Below are positions 42,356-56,200 of a stretch of DNA of 64,000 nt, piece after piece. The position numbers were made by a program, and so were the translations under genes. Position 1 is the stretch's first letter; each line of letters starts with the position of its first letter. The stretch comes from Typha latifolia (Eukaryota; Streptophyta; Magnoliopsida; Poales; Typhaceae): NCBI GenBank assembly GCA_019914945.1, contig CM034100.1, forward strand, positions 7,141,096-7,205,095. The letters run 5' to 3'. The notes below the pieces were generated by a model, which was not told the origin of the DNA, ran no database searches, and was given only the letters and a program-made list of their open reading frames with translations.

Positions 42356-45300
42356 TGTTACGAATCAGATCTAGACCGATCCAAAGATAATAAAATTATG
42401 AAAATTTAGATAGTCGTAGCCTCGTGAATTAGAGTTCCAATGGCTCTGATTTTACGTCAATCGGATATCTAGATGAAAACATATAATTAAAATAGCAGAG
42501 CAAGGTGTGAATATGGCAAAACGGTAAATATCCGACGTTGCGGCGGTCGTCGAAGGCGGATGGCCAAAGGTGGCGTTAGACGGCCGTATAGTAGGGTAGC
42601 TGCTAGAGGAAGGTGGTGGTTAGGGTTTGCATGCTTGGAATAATTCTACGGTTATGATCTACTCCTATGAAAATAAAGACGATCTAACGACTACGATAAA
42701 AACGATAAATGCGATAATAAAAAAATAATTAAACTCAATTAATTCTCAATGCTTTGATACTTGGATGCTTGTATTCCTAATGCCCAGCCACTATATATAT
42801 AGAAATTGGATACAATGACTCCTACTCGGACTTAGCCCTAAAACTTATACGACTCAAATTAGGATTTGTCTCAAAGGCTTACATAACTTAATTGAACTTG
42901 CTTTAGTAACTTACGTGACTTAATTGAAGTTGTCTTAGTGGCTTATATAACTTAACTATATTTGCCTTAAGGGTGGTTACATAAGCATAAATAAATTAAA
43001 AGATAAATAGAGTAGATCCATCCAACCCAATGTCCTCATGATACAACCCGATCTGACCTAGCTCATATTAATCAACCACGCTTCCAACCACCTTGTCCTC
43101 AAGGTGTCCATGGTAGTTTTCATACCTTTTGATGCACTCAAATTGCATGTTCTCGATCTTTGTGTGATCTCGTCTACTACGAGGAGGAGGGCTCTATGGT
43201 AGGTTCTACTCTAGGGCCCATTTATTTGAGCCAAAGTCTGCCCTAGGTGGGTGGTTTGAGCCAAGGTCTTAGTGCATGTGGTTTAGGCCATGGCTCGAGT
43301 GTGGGTGGTCCAAGGAAGGCGTTGGATGTGGAGACCGGCGCCGATAAGGGCTAGATCGTTACTGGTGGGAAGCTAGGGTTTTCAGCTCTAGCTCCCATCG
43401 TGGGTGGGAAATAAGACTCAAAGGTCGTCACTATCAGCTGCTTCGGCGTGATGCAAATTGGGTCAGATCAGATCGCATCATTAGGACATTGGATTCGATG
43501 GATCGAGTATAGTTATCTTATTTATTCTGCTTATGTAGTTTAGTTAGAATCTAAGTAGGTTAGAATTTATTTAATTAGCTAAGTTCATTAACTTCTGCAT
43601 AGTTTCAAGAAAAAATTCTGCAGATATTCATTAGTTAAGAGAATATTATTAGAGCACTTGGAGAAGATTGATGACGTCCTATTCTACAACTTTCGATTCA
43701 AGGTTCATTAGATTAGGACTCCATCTGTAGCATAATGAAGAAACATTCTGAGAAGGATAAGGAAAGGCTAATTTAGCTAAGTCATATTTATCTCTAGGTT
43801 ATGTTAATAAAGTAAATCCTTAAGACAAGCCTAGTTAAGTCATATAAGCCACTAAGGTAAGTTCAATTAAGTTATATAAGCCTCTAAGGCAAGTTCAATT
43901 AAGCCATGTAAGTCTCTAAGACAAGTCCTAATTCGAGTCGTATAAGCCTTTAAGGGTAAGTCCGAATATGACTCATTATACCCGACCTCTACATATAAAA
44001 GGGCTAGGCTTTATTCATCCAAGCATTCAAGCATTGAGAATTAATTGAATTGAATTTTTCTTATTTTTACATTTATCGTTTTTATCATATCATTAAATCA
44101 TCTTTATTTTCGTAGGAGTAGATCTAAGTTAGAAACATAAATTCTACCTCCAACTCATAGCCACAATTATCTCTAGCAACCACCCTACTATATGGCCATC
44201 CACCACCACCCTTGGCCGTCTGCCACTCTAATGACCGCTACAACGTCAGATATTTACTATTTTGCCCTATTATGACTTTACTCTACTATTTTAATTATAT
44301 CTTTTTATCCAGACATTCGATTGATGTGAAACTAGAGCCATTAGAACCCTATCTCATGAGAATACCACCACCTAAATTTTCATAATTTCTTACATCTGAA
44401 TTGGTCTAGATCTAGTCCATAACATAGCATCACTATGATAGTAGGCTCGGACTGTAAGGATGGAAAGCGCTCCTCCTTGACCGGAGGAGGGGTTTTGTCT
44501 GACAAATTGGGTCTCCTCTCCACCTCCCTCATGATTTGATGTTGATGACCATGGTTGGGCTATTTCCACCATGGCCGTAACGAGCCAAGATAGCTGCCGT
44601 CAAGGCTTGGAGAGTCTTCTATTTTCTTTCAGAGCTCTCCTTCGATTCGACCAAAAATTCTTTAAAAAATGCCTTTGCTCATGCCAAATTGCTAGTGGTG
44701 GAGGGGGTGCTAAAGATACTCCCATAGGAATGGAGATGAGTTCCTGATCCTCCATGGTCTCTCCTTCCTCGTTCCTCTTGGATCGCGTGTTAATCATCGT
44801 TCGAGGAACATCTACTATGATCCATCGTTACGAACCAGATATGAACCGATCTGAAGGTAATAAAATTATAAAAATATAGATAGTGGTAGCCTCGTGAGTT
44901 AGAGTTCTAATGACTCTAATTTTACGCCAATCGGATATCTAGATAAAAATATATAATTAAAATAGTGGAGCAATATTTGAATGGGGCAAAATAGTAAATA
45001 TCCGAAGTTGCGGTGGTCGTCGAAGGGTGGTGGACGACCAAGGGTGGTGGTGGAAGGCCGCATATTAGGGTGGTTGTTGGGGGTAGGTGGTGGCTAGGGT
45101 TTGGATGCTTGGAATGATTCTATGTTACGATCTACCCTTATGAAGATAAAGATAATATAATAGCTACGATAAAAATGGTAAATACGATAATAAGAAAATA
45201 ATTAAACTCAATTAGTTCTCAATATTTAGATACTTGGATGCTTGTATTCCTAATGCCTAGCCCCTCTATATATAGAGGTCGAGCACAATGAGTCCTACTC

Positions 45301-45543
45301 GGACTTAGCCCTAAAGACTTATACGACTCAAATTAGGATTCGTCTTAGAGGCTTACATGACTTAATTAAATTTAGTTTAGTAACTTACATGACTTAATTG
45401 AACTTATCTTAGTGACTTACATGACTTAACTAGACTTACCTTAAGAACTTACATAAGCATGAATAAATTAAAAGATAAATATGCCCGATCTATCAAAGCC
45501 CAATATCTTCATGATACGACACAATTTGACCCAGTTCGCATCA
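42356..45543 (-). mobile_element. Short LTR element with an inverted extra LTR inside
   Basis: Two direct LTR copies (42356-43074 and 44826-45543) share GGTAATAAAATTAT, GTAGCCTCGTGA, TTAGAGTTC, CGCCAATCGGATATCTAGAT and AATATCCGA. Next to the first is the minus-strand LEDK/PPT block (43090-43105, then GGAAGCGTGG reading inward). Between them, 43449-44424 is a third LTR of the same family in the opposite orientation. No gag or pol is present, so the element is non-autonomous. The 5' LTR border (44825) shows only a degraded PBS. Confidence 0.75.
43449..44424 (+). repeat. Inverted LTR copy within the short LTR element
   Basis: Starts TGATGCAAATTGGGTCAGAT and ends CATAACA, the reverse complement order of its two neighbours. 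It is longer (976 bp) because it keeps a segment with CTACAACTTTCGATTC. This segment also occurs in the 3' LTR at 57652 and is missing from the flanking copies. No 5-bp duplication at its edges. Confidence 0.75.
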
Positions 45544-47717
45544 TCTCTGGTCGTGGATGTAATCGACAGATCTGCCCTCTTCTTATTGTTCCCATTTATT
45601 TCTTTATTGTTTTGTTTGTTCTTGTTCTGACAGGTTGCTCAAATGGAGCTTTCAATCAATTGAGGTATAATGGATGGACTCCGTCACTAATGTGCCTGTA
45701 TTTCTTTTTGGGCATGCTAAATGCTCAACCTTTCAAGACTCATGTTTGTTTTTACTGTGTAGCTCTGGTTGGCCAAACAGACGGTTGATTCTAAGGATTT
45801 GCTCTATCTCCTCTTTCTCTTATTATGTATGAGAGCTTGTTCTTGATATGCTACTTTAATTATTATATCGTATGTAATACAGCCAAGTATGGGGATTGTT
45901 CTTAGGGTTCTTACCCTATTTTCTCTCTCCTTTTATGTATCAAGTTTGTAATTGGTTGATGAAATTAATGACATATCAGTCTGATGACTATTTTTCAACA
46001 AAAATAAAATCTATTTAAAATGGGCTTGAATCTGCTTATCAAGCAGTTTGAGCTTGAATTGCCTCAAATTAGGCTAAAATTGTTGAATTTTAATGCTGTG
46101 GCTCAAACTTGAAATTAATTTTAAGCGAAGAATAGATCTAGCTTGGCTCTATTACATCCCCCACTGGCAATAGTCATTATATAATGCAAGTAGAAGATTA
46201 AATTTTGGCTCTTAATAAGTCTCAAAGACTGATGAGACAATTTCTGGCCTTGCAAGTTCCAAGCAATTCGAGGATTATCTATACGTGTAGAATTATGAGA
46301 CCGCAACTTTGAACATTTGGTAAAAATCTCTAAAACCACATATTAATACGATTTTCCTAAATAATGAACTATTATCATTTTGCTTCTCTCTCTTTCTCTC
46401 TTATTACTTTTATCTCTCTTTAATTTGTTGGTTAACGTTTACTTTTATTTATTTTTTTGATAATATATCTATTTGAAATTTTGACATCTTATACCTCAAA
46501 GTTAACTTTATATTAATTTGTGTTTTGATGTCATATCTCACAGATGACTTGACAATAGAAGTGATAACTTTTTCTTAATTAAAAAGGATGAGAAGTTTAA
46601 GCCGTGGTTGAAAGAGTGACATTGACGTCCCTCCACGACCGGCCTCGTCCACCTTTCTTTGTTAAATTAAATCCATGAAGGTGTCCACACTGAGACGACT
46701 ACAAAGTATTTACTCCATATTTGGAACGGAAGAAGGATTGCCGGCTTATGCTTTGAGCCATCACTGAAACTATTTTCATAAAAAATATGAAATATTTTAT
46801 CATTAACAACATTAAAAGGTTTGCAAACCCAATGAGTTAAATAGTTGTTCATTTTATTTCTTTTTTCGTTTGCAAAACTATCATTTGTTTTCATCTATCC
46901 AATCTTTCTCCGCTTTGTAACTACAACTTTTGGATTAATAAAGATTAATTTATTTATAAGACTTCTACTCTTGGTCTTTTACTTTTAATGTTTGAAATTT
47001 ATAAACTATTCTTCTCTCTAAATATATTTACTTTTGATTTCAGTTATACTTTCTCTATTGATTTCTTCTCAATTTTCTTTTGATTCCCTCTAAATCTTCC
47101 TTGATAAATTTTTTTTGTTGCCTCAAGATTAGCTTTTGGATAACACACAACATTACCTCTATCATGAGTAATATATTTCTTAAATTTTCTAATTTTTTCC
47201 TTTGTAACATTTTCACAAAATTAATATTTCACTATGTTGGCATTATTCTTATTAGGAAGGTAACCATATTTCCACCCTAGATTAGTGGAGCCACCGGGCA
47301 CAAAATATTCAAATGATTTTGATCCAGCCATAGAGTTTGAAAGGAATTAGTGACCATATTTGATTATCTATATTTTATATACAAAATTAGGGCAATTGGA
47401 CAATCCACAAACTAATTAATAATTAATTCCTCTAGCATAAAACATTAATAGTAATTACTAAATAGCAATCTAGTTAACATTTTTTTCATGACAGTGTAGA
47501 TTTTATATCTAAATAATGGATTGATCCACCTTCATGTGTGATTTGTAACTTAGAACTTGAATGCAAATCCTATGTCTCCCGACTTCAATAAAAAGATAAT
47601 ATATGATGTGATATGAAAATGTGAAAAAAGATATGGTTAGAATAAGAGATGAGATGTAGTCATAAAATCATGGGTGTTATTTGACAATTTCATTCTTTTC
47701 TAATGTAATCCGGGCTT
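45544..47717. other. Intergenic, nothing recognised
   Basis: AT-rich single-copy-looking sequence with short pyrimidine tracts (46381-46440). No gene or repeat structure identified. Confidence 0.45.
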
Positions 47718-48070
47718 GATCAGGTCATCTCACCGGAGAGATTGGGTTCACTAGGTCAAACCTGTTTATTGTAATATTAGTTGTTTACTATTTTTATGGA
47801 ACTTCTGGCATTGGGCTCATGTGGTCAAATGTCCGGCCAACGATGTTCGGATGGTACAACATAAGAGTAGCTTTCGTCGAGGCATTTGAACACTCTAACC
47901 TGAGAGTAGTCTTCGTCGACGCATTTAAACTCAAAATCTGAGAGCAGCCTTTGAATGTCGTCTTATGGCATTCAAACGCTCAAACCCGAGAGTGCAGATT
48001 TAGAGTTTCGACAAAGTGTTCGAACACCTATCAATGGTGTTCAGACTTCTGACCCTGAGGTCATTTTATA
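47718..48070 (+). mobile_element. Diverged chromovirus-type LTR remnant
   Basis: TGATCAGGTCATCTCACC, then TTGGGTTCACTAGG, and further on several CATTTGAACAC, TTCGAACACC and CATTCAAACGCTC motifs. This is the order of the start of the LTR at 48994 with decayed GTTCGAACGC units. The right end is unclear; 48070-48990 is C/T-rich and unassigned. Confidence 0.5.
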
Positions 48071-48993
48071 TTAGGGTTATTTTAAATGTTTTTGAATTTT
48101 TGCCATTTGTCTACTTTCTTCCTCCTCTAGCCTCCTCCTTGACCTCTTGATCTCCTTCCCTCTCATTTTATCGATCCAAGGCTGACGCCAACCCCTTCCT
48201 GCTCTCAACTATCAATCCCCTTAGTCTAATAGTAGCAGCTATCTTCTCCCTCTCCCTCAAACCCTAGGCCACCGACTAGATCCTCCCTTCTCATCCATTG
48301 GCCCCTCTTTCTCTTTAGGACCTGACCATCTATTCCCTCCTCTTCCCCTCTAAGAATTAGATCTACCCCATGTCATCATCATCTCCATTGCCCCTTCCAC
48401 TTTCATCCTCTAAATCTCGTCACCTCCACTGATTTCATCACTTAATCATCCACTACCATCTCCACCAAAACCACCTTAGCTCGGTACACAACATTTTCAT
48501 AATTATATTTTTGACTCTATGAACTATCACTTTATATTACTTTTATTCTTGAGAAAAAAGTGAACATGTACACTCCTAAATTATCTAATTGTATCACTAA
48601 GTCTCTTAATTAGAAATTATTTCAAAATTAATAACCTAATTATATGGATAAAAATGTTGTTTACTTTCTCTTCTCCCCTCCTCTTAGAAGTGGATTTTGA
48701 AGAAATTAAGAAAGACCAATTTACAGTTTGATATTTAGAGAAATTGCATAAAGACCACTAATAAAGAGGATAGAAGGATGTGGAAGGAAGACAAGAATAT
48801 TTTTATCATTCTATTTAGTTGGTCAATTTTTTAAAATTATTTTTTTTTGAACTTTTAATGAAAGATTGATAGAGAGAACTTAGTGAGACATTTAAATAGT
48901 TTAAAGGGTCAATGTGTTTTTTTAATAAGTAAAAGTAATAACAAGACGATAGTTTAGGGGATCAAAATATAATTAACTCTTTTTAAATTCAAA

Positions 48994-49626
48994 TGATATG
49001 ACTAAGTCAGATTGGATCCACTCGCGGTGGCATTAGGTTCATTGGGATGAGCCTATTTATTTAGTTTGTGTTTGCTTGAGGAAATAAGGTCTTTTGCCAG
49101 AGGGGAGCGTTCGAACGCCAGGGATCTGCGTTCAAACGCCTGCACGCGTTCGCAAAGACAAGATCGGAAATTGCGCGTTCGAACGAAATCAGGCGCATTT
49201 CAACGCACCGTGGCAAGAATGATTGTTTTTTAGGGATTTATTTTTGTTGTTTGGATCAATAGGGTGAGTCTCTATAAATATGTGGAGGAAACCCTAATTG
49301 GATGATATCTAATAATTGCTTTGGCATTGTTGCCCCTTACCGCCCAAGTCCTTGGTCTTCTCCCTCTTTACTCCAAAAGAGTTCTCCTAGCACCTATCTA
49401 GCCATTGAAGGACTAACAAGCTAGGGTTCATCCAACCTTCGGCTGCTATTTGGCCAATATCTCAAAATCTAGTAATCCAAACCCTAAAATCTTATATTTG
49501 TTGGAAAGCTCTCTTCAAGGGCGACAACATATCTAAATTTCAGTAAGATCTAACAGCTAGATCCTTTGAAATTTTCTTCGAAAGTCACGTCCTCAAATTT
49601 ATCCAGAATCATTACGGATCGGATCA
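48994..49626 (+). mobile_element. Chromovirus solo LTR
   Basis: TGATATGACTAAGTCAGATT to CATTACGGATCGGATCA, the reverse-complement match of LTR 3 at 15640-16472, including GGTTCATTGGGATGAGCC, the GCGTTCGAACGC zone (49106-49205), GTCTCTATAAATATG (probable TATA box) and TTGGAAAGCTCTC. Neither flank shows internal retroelement sequence, so it is a solo LTR in + orientation between the two genes. Confidence 0.8.
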
Positions 49627-50218
49627 AAATAGTTTCTAACACCAAACTTCTAATTCTACCTCTAATTGTCACAGTTTACAAATAATTTCATCATTTTCCA
49701 CTTTTATCCTTTTCAAAAAAGATTGATATTTGATTTCAAAAATAAATAAAAAAATAACATTTTTACGTACTAAAAATAGTTTCATTTTTTTTAACTTGCT
49801 TTCTTATAAAAAGAGAATTATTTTACTGAAGTCAGTCACAAACTCTACTCTAGTAACTAAACCGCTGACATTAAAGGTATTCTCTGTAATGGTGGCTAAA
49901 TTTTTAATATATTTCCTTTTTATTTTTTTAAAAGTAACTAATAACACCGTTAGTCAAAACAACAACCAACTACCCGTCGACACCCATACGAGACCATCCT
50001 TATCCGACCGTTTTCCCATCAGACGGCAGAGGTCCCTCCTTCTCCTGCTGACACGTTACTAACGCGTCCTAACTCAACGCCGTACGTGTTCTCCCACTCC
50101 TGGTCATCTTTTTGCTGCATTACTTAAAGAAAACAAAACCTACGAAGTTTTGCTCCTCCTTCCCTGAATTCATATTAACTTCTCTCTCTCGTCCTCCCTT
50201 CTTGGGTTTTATCGAGAA
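49627..50218 (+). promoter_or_regulatory. Probable promoter and 5' UTR of the NTMC2T6-like gene
   Basis: About 590 bp between the solo LTR and the ATG. ACACGT at 50051-50056 and ACGTGT at 50084-50089 form an inverted pair of ABRE-like cores, with ACGCGT between them. TTAATATATTTCC near 49908 is AT-rich but far from the ATG. A CT tract (50181-50190) lies in the probable 5' UTR. No clear TATA box. Confidence 0.45.
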
Positions 50219-53200
50219 ATGGGTATAATGGAGGTCTCGGTTATACACCACGTTGCCGTAGTGCTCGCCGTGCTCTGGATCGCTGCGTGGTCGGGGTGGT
50301 CTCATCCTCTGCTTTTCTTCATCGCTTTCTTGCATCTTTACGAGGTATGGAAGGAGATATTCTCTCTCATTTTTGCCTAATTTTAGTTTTTTTTTTCTTC
50401 GATTTAGTCTCCTCCGTGAATTTGAATTTTTTGTGTGGATCTTCCCCCTCATTGGAGAATTTTCGACCTTTGAAAGGTAAAACAGCCTATCTACAGCAGC
50501 GATGAGCAAGAAGTGGGTAGTGGGTACCTATCGACCTTAAAATTTCCAGAAGCCGTGTATAGTTGACGTTGAAATACTACTTTAAAAATGTCTTTATGGT
50601 TTACGAAAAGTTCTCATAAAAGGGTAACATGGTCATTTCACAATCCCAGTTAATTTATAGCTATAGTCAGAAAGAGTCCGGAGATCTGAATGAGAATTAT
50701 AATATTATTGAAGAATGAAGAATGAAGAAAGAAGAGCAAAAGATCTTGGTTATCCTTTGGCTTCTGCGCCTCCCAATTGAGAACTCAATGATCCAACTAG
50801 TGGACCTGATAAATATCACTAATAGGATTCTAATCTAAAATCAAGTCAGTCGGTACTCTGGCAAAGTTTTGAAGTATTTAGACCCAATTGTACTGCATTC
50901 TCGGCTGGACATGTTTCCTTTACAGCCTTCGGCATGGATACCGTTGAGACATTCAGAAAATTTTCAGCCTGCACTAAACCCATGGATATTCCACTAGTGA
51001 AAATGTGAATTAAAATAAGGTGTGCAAGAAGGGTTGATTGTGAGAGATGCTTACATGGACACAAGTACACTTTTATTTTCTTTCGGTTTAGCAATTTTCC
51101 TAGATGGATTTGATCCATCTTGAATACTCTCCTTTAGTGAATCTCTTTTTCCTTCATTAAACTGAGAGCAAGTTAGTCCCACTAGGTTTTCATCCTTTTT
51201 ATCTTCATTTTCTGCCAGCATTATAGTTAATTCATACTGTCTTCTATATCATAATTTTTGAGTCAGTCTATGCTTGATGAGCTGAAAGGTTCTTTGCATA
51301 AAAGCCAAGGTTCGAAAAATCGGGATCAGCCTTCTGGGAAAATGATAAGTATCGGCTGGATCAGCTATATCGGTTAGCCGGATCGGATCGAATTTTTTTT
51401 AATTACAAAAAATTCTAAATATTTTTTAAAAATGCAGAAATTTTTTTAAAAAATTAGAAAGCATGACAAAAAAATAAATAATAATAATTATTCACATATG
51501 AGCCCTAAAAATTAAACAAAGTACTAACTTACTCAAAAGTCAAAACTTTGATAAATACCGAGTTGGCTTTCGTAAATTTCTGTGGTCGTCTTTATCATAA
51601 TTACCACAAGTTTGTAAATAATGGTGTCTAGGGCCTGATGCTCCAAAGAGTGATTACATCATATCATTCATATCAAATAGATCTTGTTGTCTCTGTGGTG
51701 GATAATAATCAATCTATTGATCTTTTGTCTGAGGATACTGAGGAGGATAATAATCAACATATGGATTATGTGATGGTTCGAAATAATAAATACTTGATAA
51801 ACCATAGTCATAGGAAGCAACATCCTGATAACGACGTCGCTGATATGTATGTACATCCTCAGTTTCTCTGTCTTCAATCCCTATGCCTTCTTGACTTTCC
51901 TCAGCAAATGTAGAAGGACGATCTCACCACCAGGTGTATCATCAGGCACTAGTAGCTATACTATCTCTCGCTGCCGAACGACTTGTACTAGCCTCTGCTC
52001 TAGTCGTGGTTTCCCCCAATGCCTCATCTAACTATGGGCTATCTTTATCATCTAATAATCTATCTTCCACTTCTCTGATCCATGGAGTCAGGGGATCTTC
52101 TTCATCAAAAACATGATTTAAATCAATCAACTCATCATTTTTTCTTTCTTTTTAAATTTCTCTCCCTCAATCTCATATTATAATGATAAAATACTAATTT
52201 ATCTAATCTTTCCATTGTCAGTCGATTACATGTTTTGGTGTGGATCAAGGAAAATGTAGTCCAATTTCTTTCACACTATTATGAAAATACAATTTGACTT
52301 AAGATCTTCTTTGCTATTGGTGTCAAATTTGACGCCTCCTCCCATTCATAAATGGACCACTATTTAGCTGGGCTGTTGTGAGATATAGCTGCAGCAACTT
52401 TAACAGTACTAAATTGGCCAGCTCTCAATCTATATTTCTCCATCTGAAATATATAATTGAATACATTTCATAAGAAATTGAATATATGGAAACTTGAAAC
52501 AAATAATAATAAATTATTTAATTGAATAATAACTCACTTTTCTTTCACAAAGGATTTGCTTATGAATATCAGGTTCTAGTTTCCTGATTACTTTTCTAAC
52601 TTTCAACAAGACTTCAGTATCATTATTGACATTTGTAGATAATTGAAATCTGGGATTCAAAAAATATCTTGTAGAAATTTAATAAACCAATGCTTACCAA
52701 CAACAGGTATATCTCTATATAATTGTTTATTCCACCTGGAGTTAATCAACTTTTGCTATTTCCTATAACTTTTGCCAACATTTTTTTATTGACTCTTTTG
52801 TTAAGTCCATGGCCTCGTATAAGAAACCCATTTCGGACTTGGCATCACTGTCTACAATTTATAATACCTTGACAAGAGGTTCAAATATTACGGTGACAAT
52901 TATAATACTGTGGAAAAATGCATTTCCAGAGTCATGTTTTTCAAAGCTTCACCTAAACTTTGATCTTTAGGTTTTATATTCTTAATTTTTGTAGACCACT
53001 CTACTGATGTAAATACCTGTATAATCTCATCTTTATATCACATTATGCTTTCCAGTGCCAGAAAATGAGTGGCAAATCTAGTGAGATCGGGTCTGATAAT
53101 CTTTCTATCACTAGTCATTTGCCTAAGCAAATTAAGAACCCAACCATGATTATATATAAAATTTGTCAACCTTTGACCTTCATGTATTACTATATTAATT

Positions 53201-56200
53201 TTAGGATCTTTGGTAATATTTTTCAACATGAAATCAAGACAATGTGCAGCACATTGTGTCCAATATAAATATTGTCTTTTTATCATAAGTAATTATCCAA
53301 CAATCTTATAATTTGCCCCATTATTAATAATCACTTGGACTACTTTTTTTTACCAATTTCTTCTACTACCTCATCAATCAACTGAAAAATATAATTTGCA
53401 CTTTTAAAATGAGCAATAGCATCCATAGACTTCAAAAATATTGTCCCCATGCCTGAGTGCACTAGAAAATTAATTATATTTTTTCTGTTTTGTGTAGTCC
53501 ACCCATCAGACATCAGTGTACAACCAAATTCATCCCAATATTTTTTAAAAGTCTCAATATAAGTGTGAAGCTCATCTACCTCTAAATCAAGATATTTAGT
53601 AGCAATATCTTTTGAACTAGGAGGCGGAATACCAGACCTTGAATAACATCCACCATAGTGTGATAATAAAGGCTATCAGCTATATTGAAAGGAATATGAT
53701 TGTAGAAGAAAAATTTAGAAATAGCCCTACCAATATGTTTCTTTGCATTTTTTATCCTTTTGAGAGCTGTCTTGATAGTAGTTTATGTACGACCCCTTTT
53801 TCTCTGAAGATATGTATCCACCGATCTGATATTTTCAGACTCTGCTGTAAAACCCGTAACACCAGGAGTTCCAAAACTACTGCCCCTATATTCTCTTTCT
53901 CCCTGCATATTAACTGATCTAGATCTTTGAAAGCTATCACCAGATCATTCTCCCCACTCTGCTCACTGTTATCACTATCAATATTTTCATAATTATGCAT
54001 CAATTTTTAACGAATTATTGACTCTCTTTTTTGTGCAGTTTGTTTATTCTTCTTTTTGTCTATTAGATGAGCCAACATTTGTCTTTTGACTTCTAAACTA
54101 ACTTGAGTACAAACTGTTATATTTTCTTATCTTCTAGTCAAATGTTCTTTTAGATGGCTGGCACCACCACTCATTTTCTTTCAGATGATTGCACAACAAC
54201 AAAAAGAGCTAGTTTAAAAGCTAGTACAGATGAACAAGTAACTAACTCCTTTGAAGATAAGATTACTCTAATTATGTGCCTTACTGTCCAAAGTTGTAGG
54301 AAACTATGGCTGATTCAGGACTTGATGCAACATAACCTCCAAAAGATAAAATAATAACACCATCACAGAGCTAGTTATTGTCTTCTTATATTAAATATAT
54401 TTAGATCATAAACTAACTGCAACAAATATCAAACTGCATTATTAGTTAATTCCACGAAGTTGGTTTGCTAGTTGCAGGTATTGTAAGTCACAAATTGTAG
54501 TTGAATAAGATGCCCTAATTAACTAACTGAGTCTGCTGCAAAGAAAACTACCTTGATTGATCTCTGATATATCAAATGAAGTAAATGATGGATCTCCTTG
54601 AGATTTGCTAGATTACATTAATCAATATCATAAAGTGATAAGACAGTAGAAATTTGATTGATATTGATAATGAGTAAATTATCCTACAGTCTTTGTTGTT
54701 AAATGCTTGATTCAGGTGGACAATTTGGTTTGATATTTGGATTACTCAAGCACTTAATTGTGTTGACATCTTCATAACAAGCTGGAGAGAACATTATATA
54801 TCAGTAGCTGACCACAGGATATGATTCAGAACAAACATTGTCTTTCTAATTCTTTTTTGCCACCTCTCAGCTTGAGCATAACCTGCCATTTTCTCTTAAA
54901 ATGAGCTTGTTTCATTGGTATTTTTTTTTTCTTTTGTATGTTCTTTCTATGAACATATCTATGATTGGTTTACCAGAATATATACTGTTGTAGAATGTTG
55001 CTGATGGGTCACTCTAATTTGTTACATCTTCATCCTTTCCTATAGGTGAATGAGAAGTATTCAGTAAGATTGCGGAGTCGAATACAATACGAAGAGAGAA
55101 AATGTGCCAACCAACAAAGGGTATGTAGAACCGTGTTCTTAATCAATGTTGATCATAAATCCTGATAGAACTTGCAAGTTCCACTTTCTCTGATGAATGA
55201 ACTTCCAAATTTCTTTATGTTGGTTAGTGAGCTTGGCATCTAATTGGAGTAGCTCTCGTTCATGTTCTTTTATTGGTCAGGTTCTCTCTGATACGGAATC
55301 AGTAAGGTGGTTAAATCATGCTGCTGAAAAGATCTGGCCTATATGCATGGAGAATATTATATCCCAACATTTTCTGTTGCCCATTACACCATGGTTCTTG
55401 GACAAATTCAAACCTTGGACAGTAGTAAGTTTCTCTCATAAATTTTTTTTTTTCATCCAATCTGTAAACATATTTTTTAGTTACATACTTCCATCTACTC
55501 GTGTTGCCTCTCTTAAAAACGTAATCAACTGTTATCTAGCATTTCTTGCCGCTTAAATATTTCTCCAAATTTATAAGATAACTTGATTGGATTTTCCAAT
55601 ATTGTTGTCTTTTTCTTTTCCTATACTAGCTTAACTGTATGTTCCTCTTCAGTAAATGAATTTCTAAGTCCCTCTCGCTCTCTTTTCCTCTGTTCTCAAT
55701 ATGCCTCTGGGCAAATAATATTTTATGCTAAATTTGTTTCATGATCCAAACTTTACACAATTGCATTTGTAGGGAAAAGCAGTTATTCAGCACCTTTATT
55801 TGGGGAGGAATCCACCTACTTTTACAGATATAAGGGTTCTTCATCAATCAGCAGATGATGATCATTTGGTACATACATATCTTTCTTGTACATTTATCAC
55901 TGACAGCTATACTATTATGGGTCTTCATGAGGTTTTTTTTTCGTATCAATATATCTAGGACCTTTTAAGATATGATAGTTATTGCAGGTTCTCGAGTTAG
56001 GAGTGAATTTTCTCTCCGCAGAAGATATGAGTGCAATACTTGCAATGCAAGCGTTTGGCATTACAGCAAATATGCATGTAACTGGTATGCATGTTGAAGG
56101 AAAGGTAGAGAAATTAATTTGTTTTTGCTTTGAGGTTGAAAATTCTAAAAGACTTATACATAAGGAGTCCATAATCTTTGATGTGATTTAGGTCTAATTA

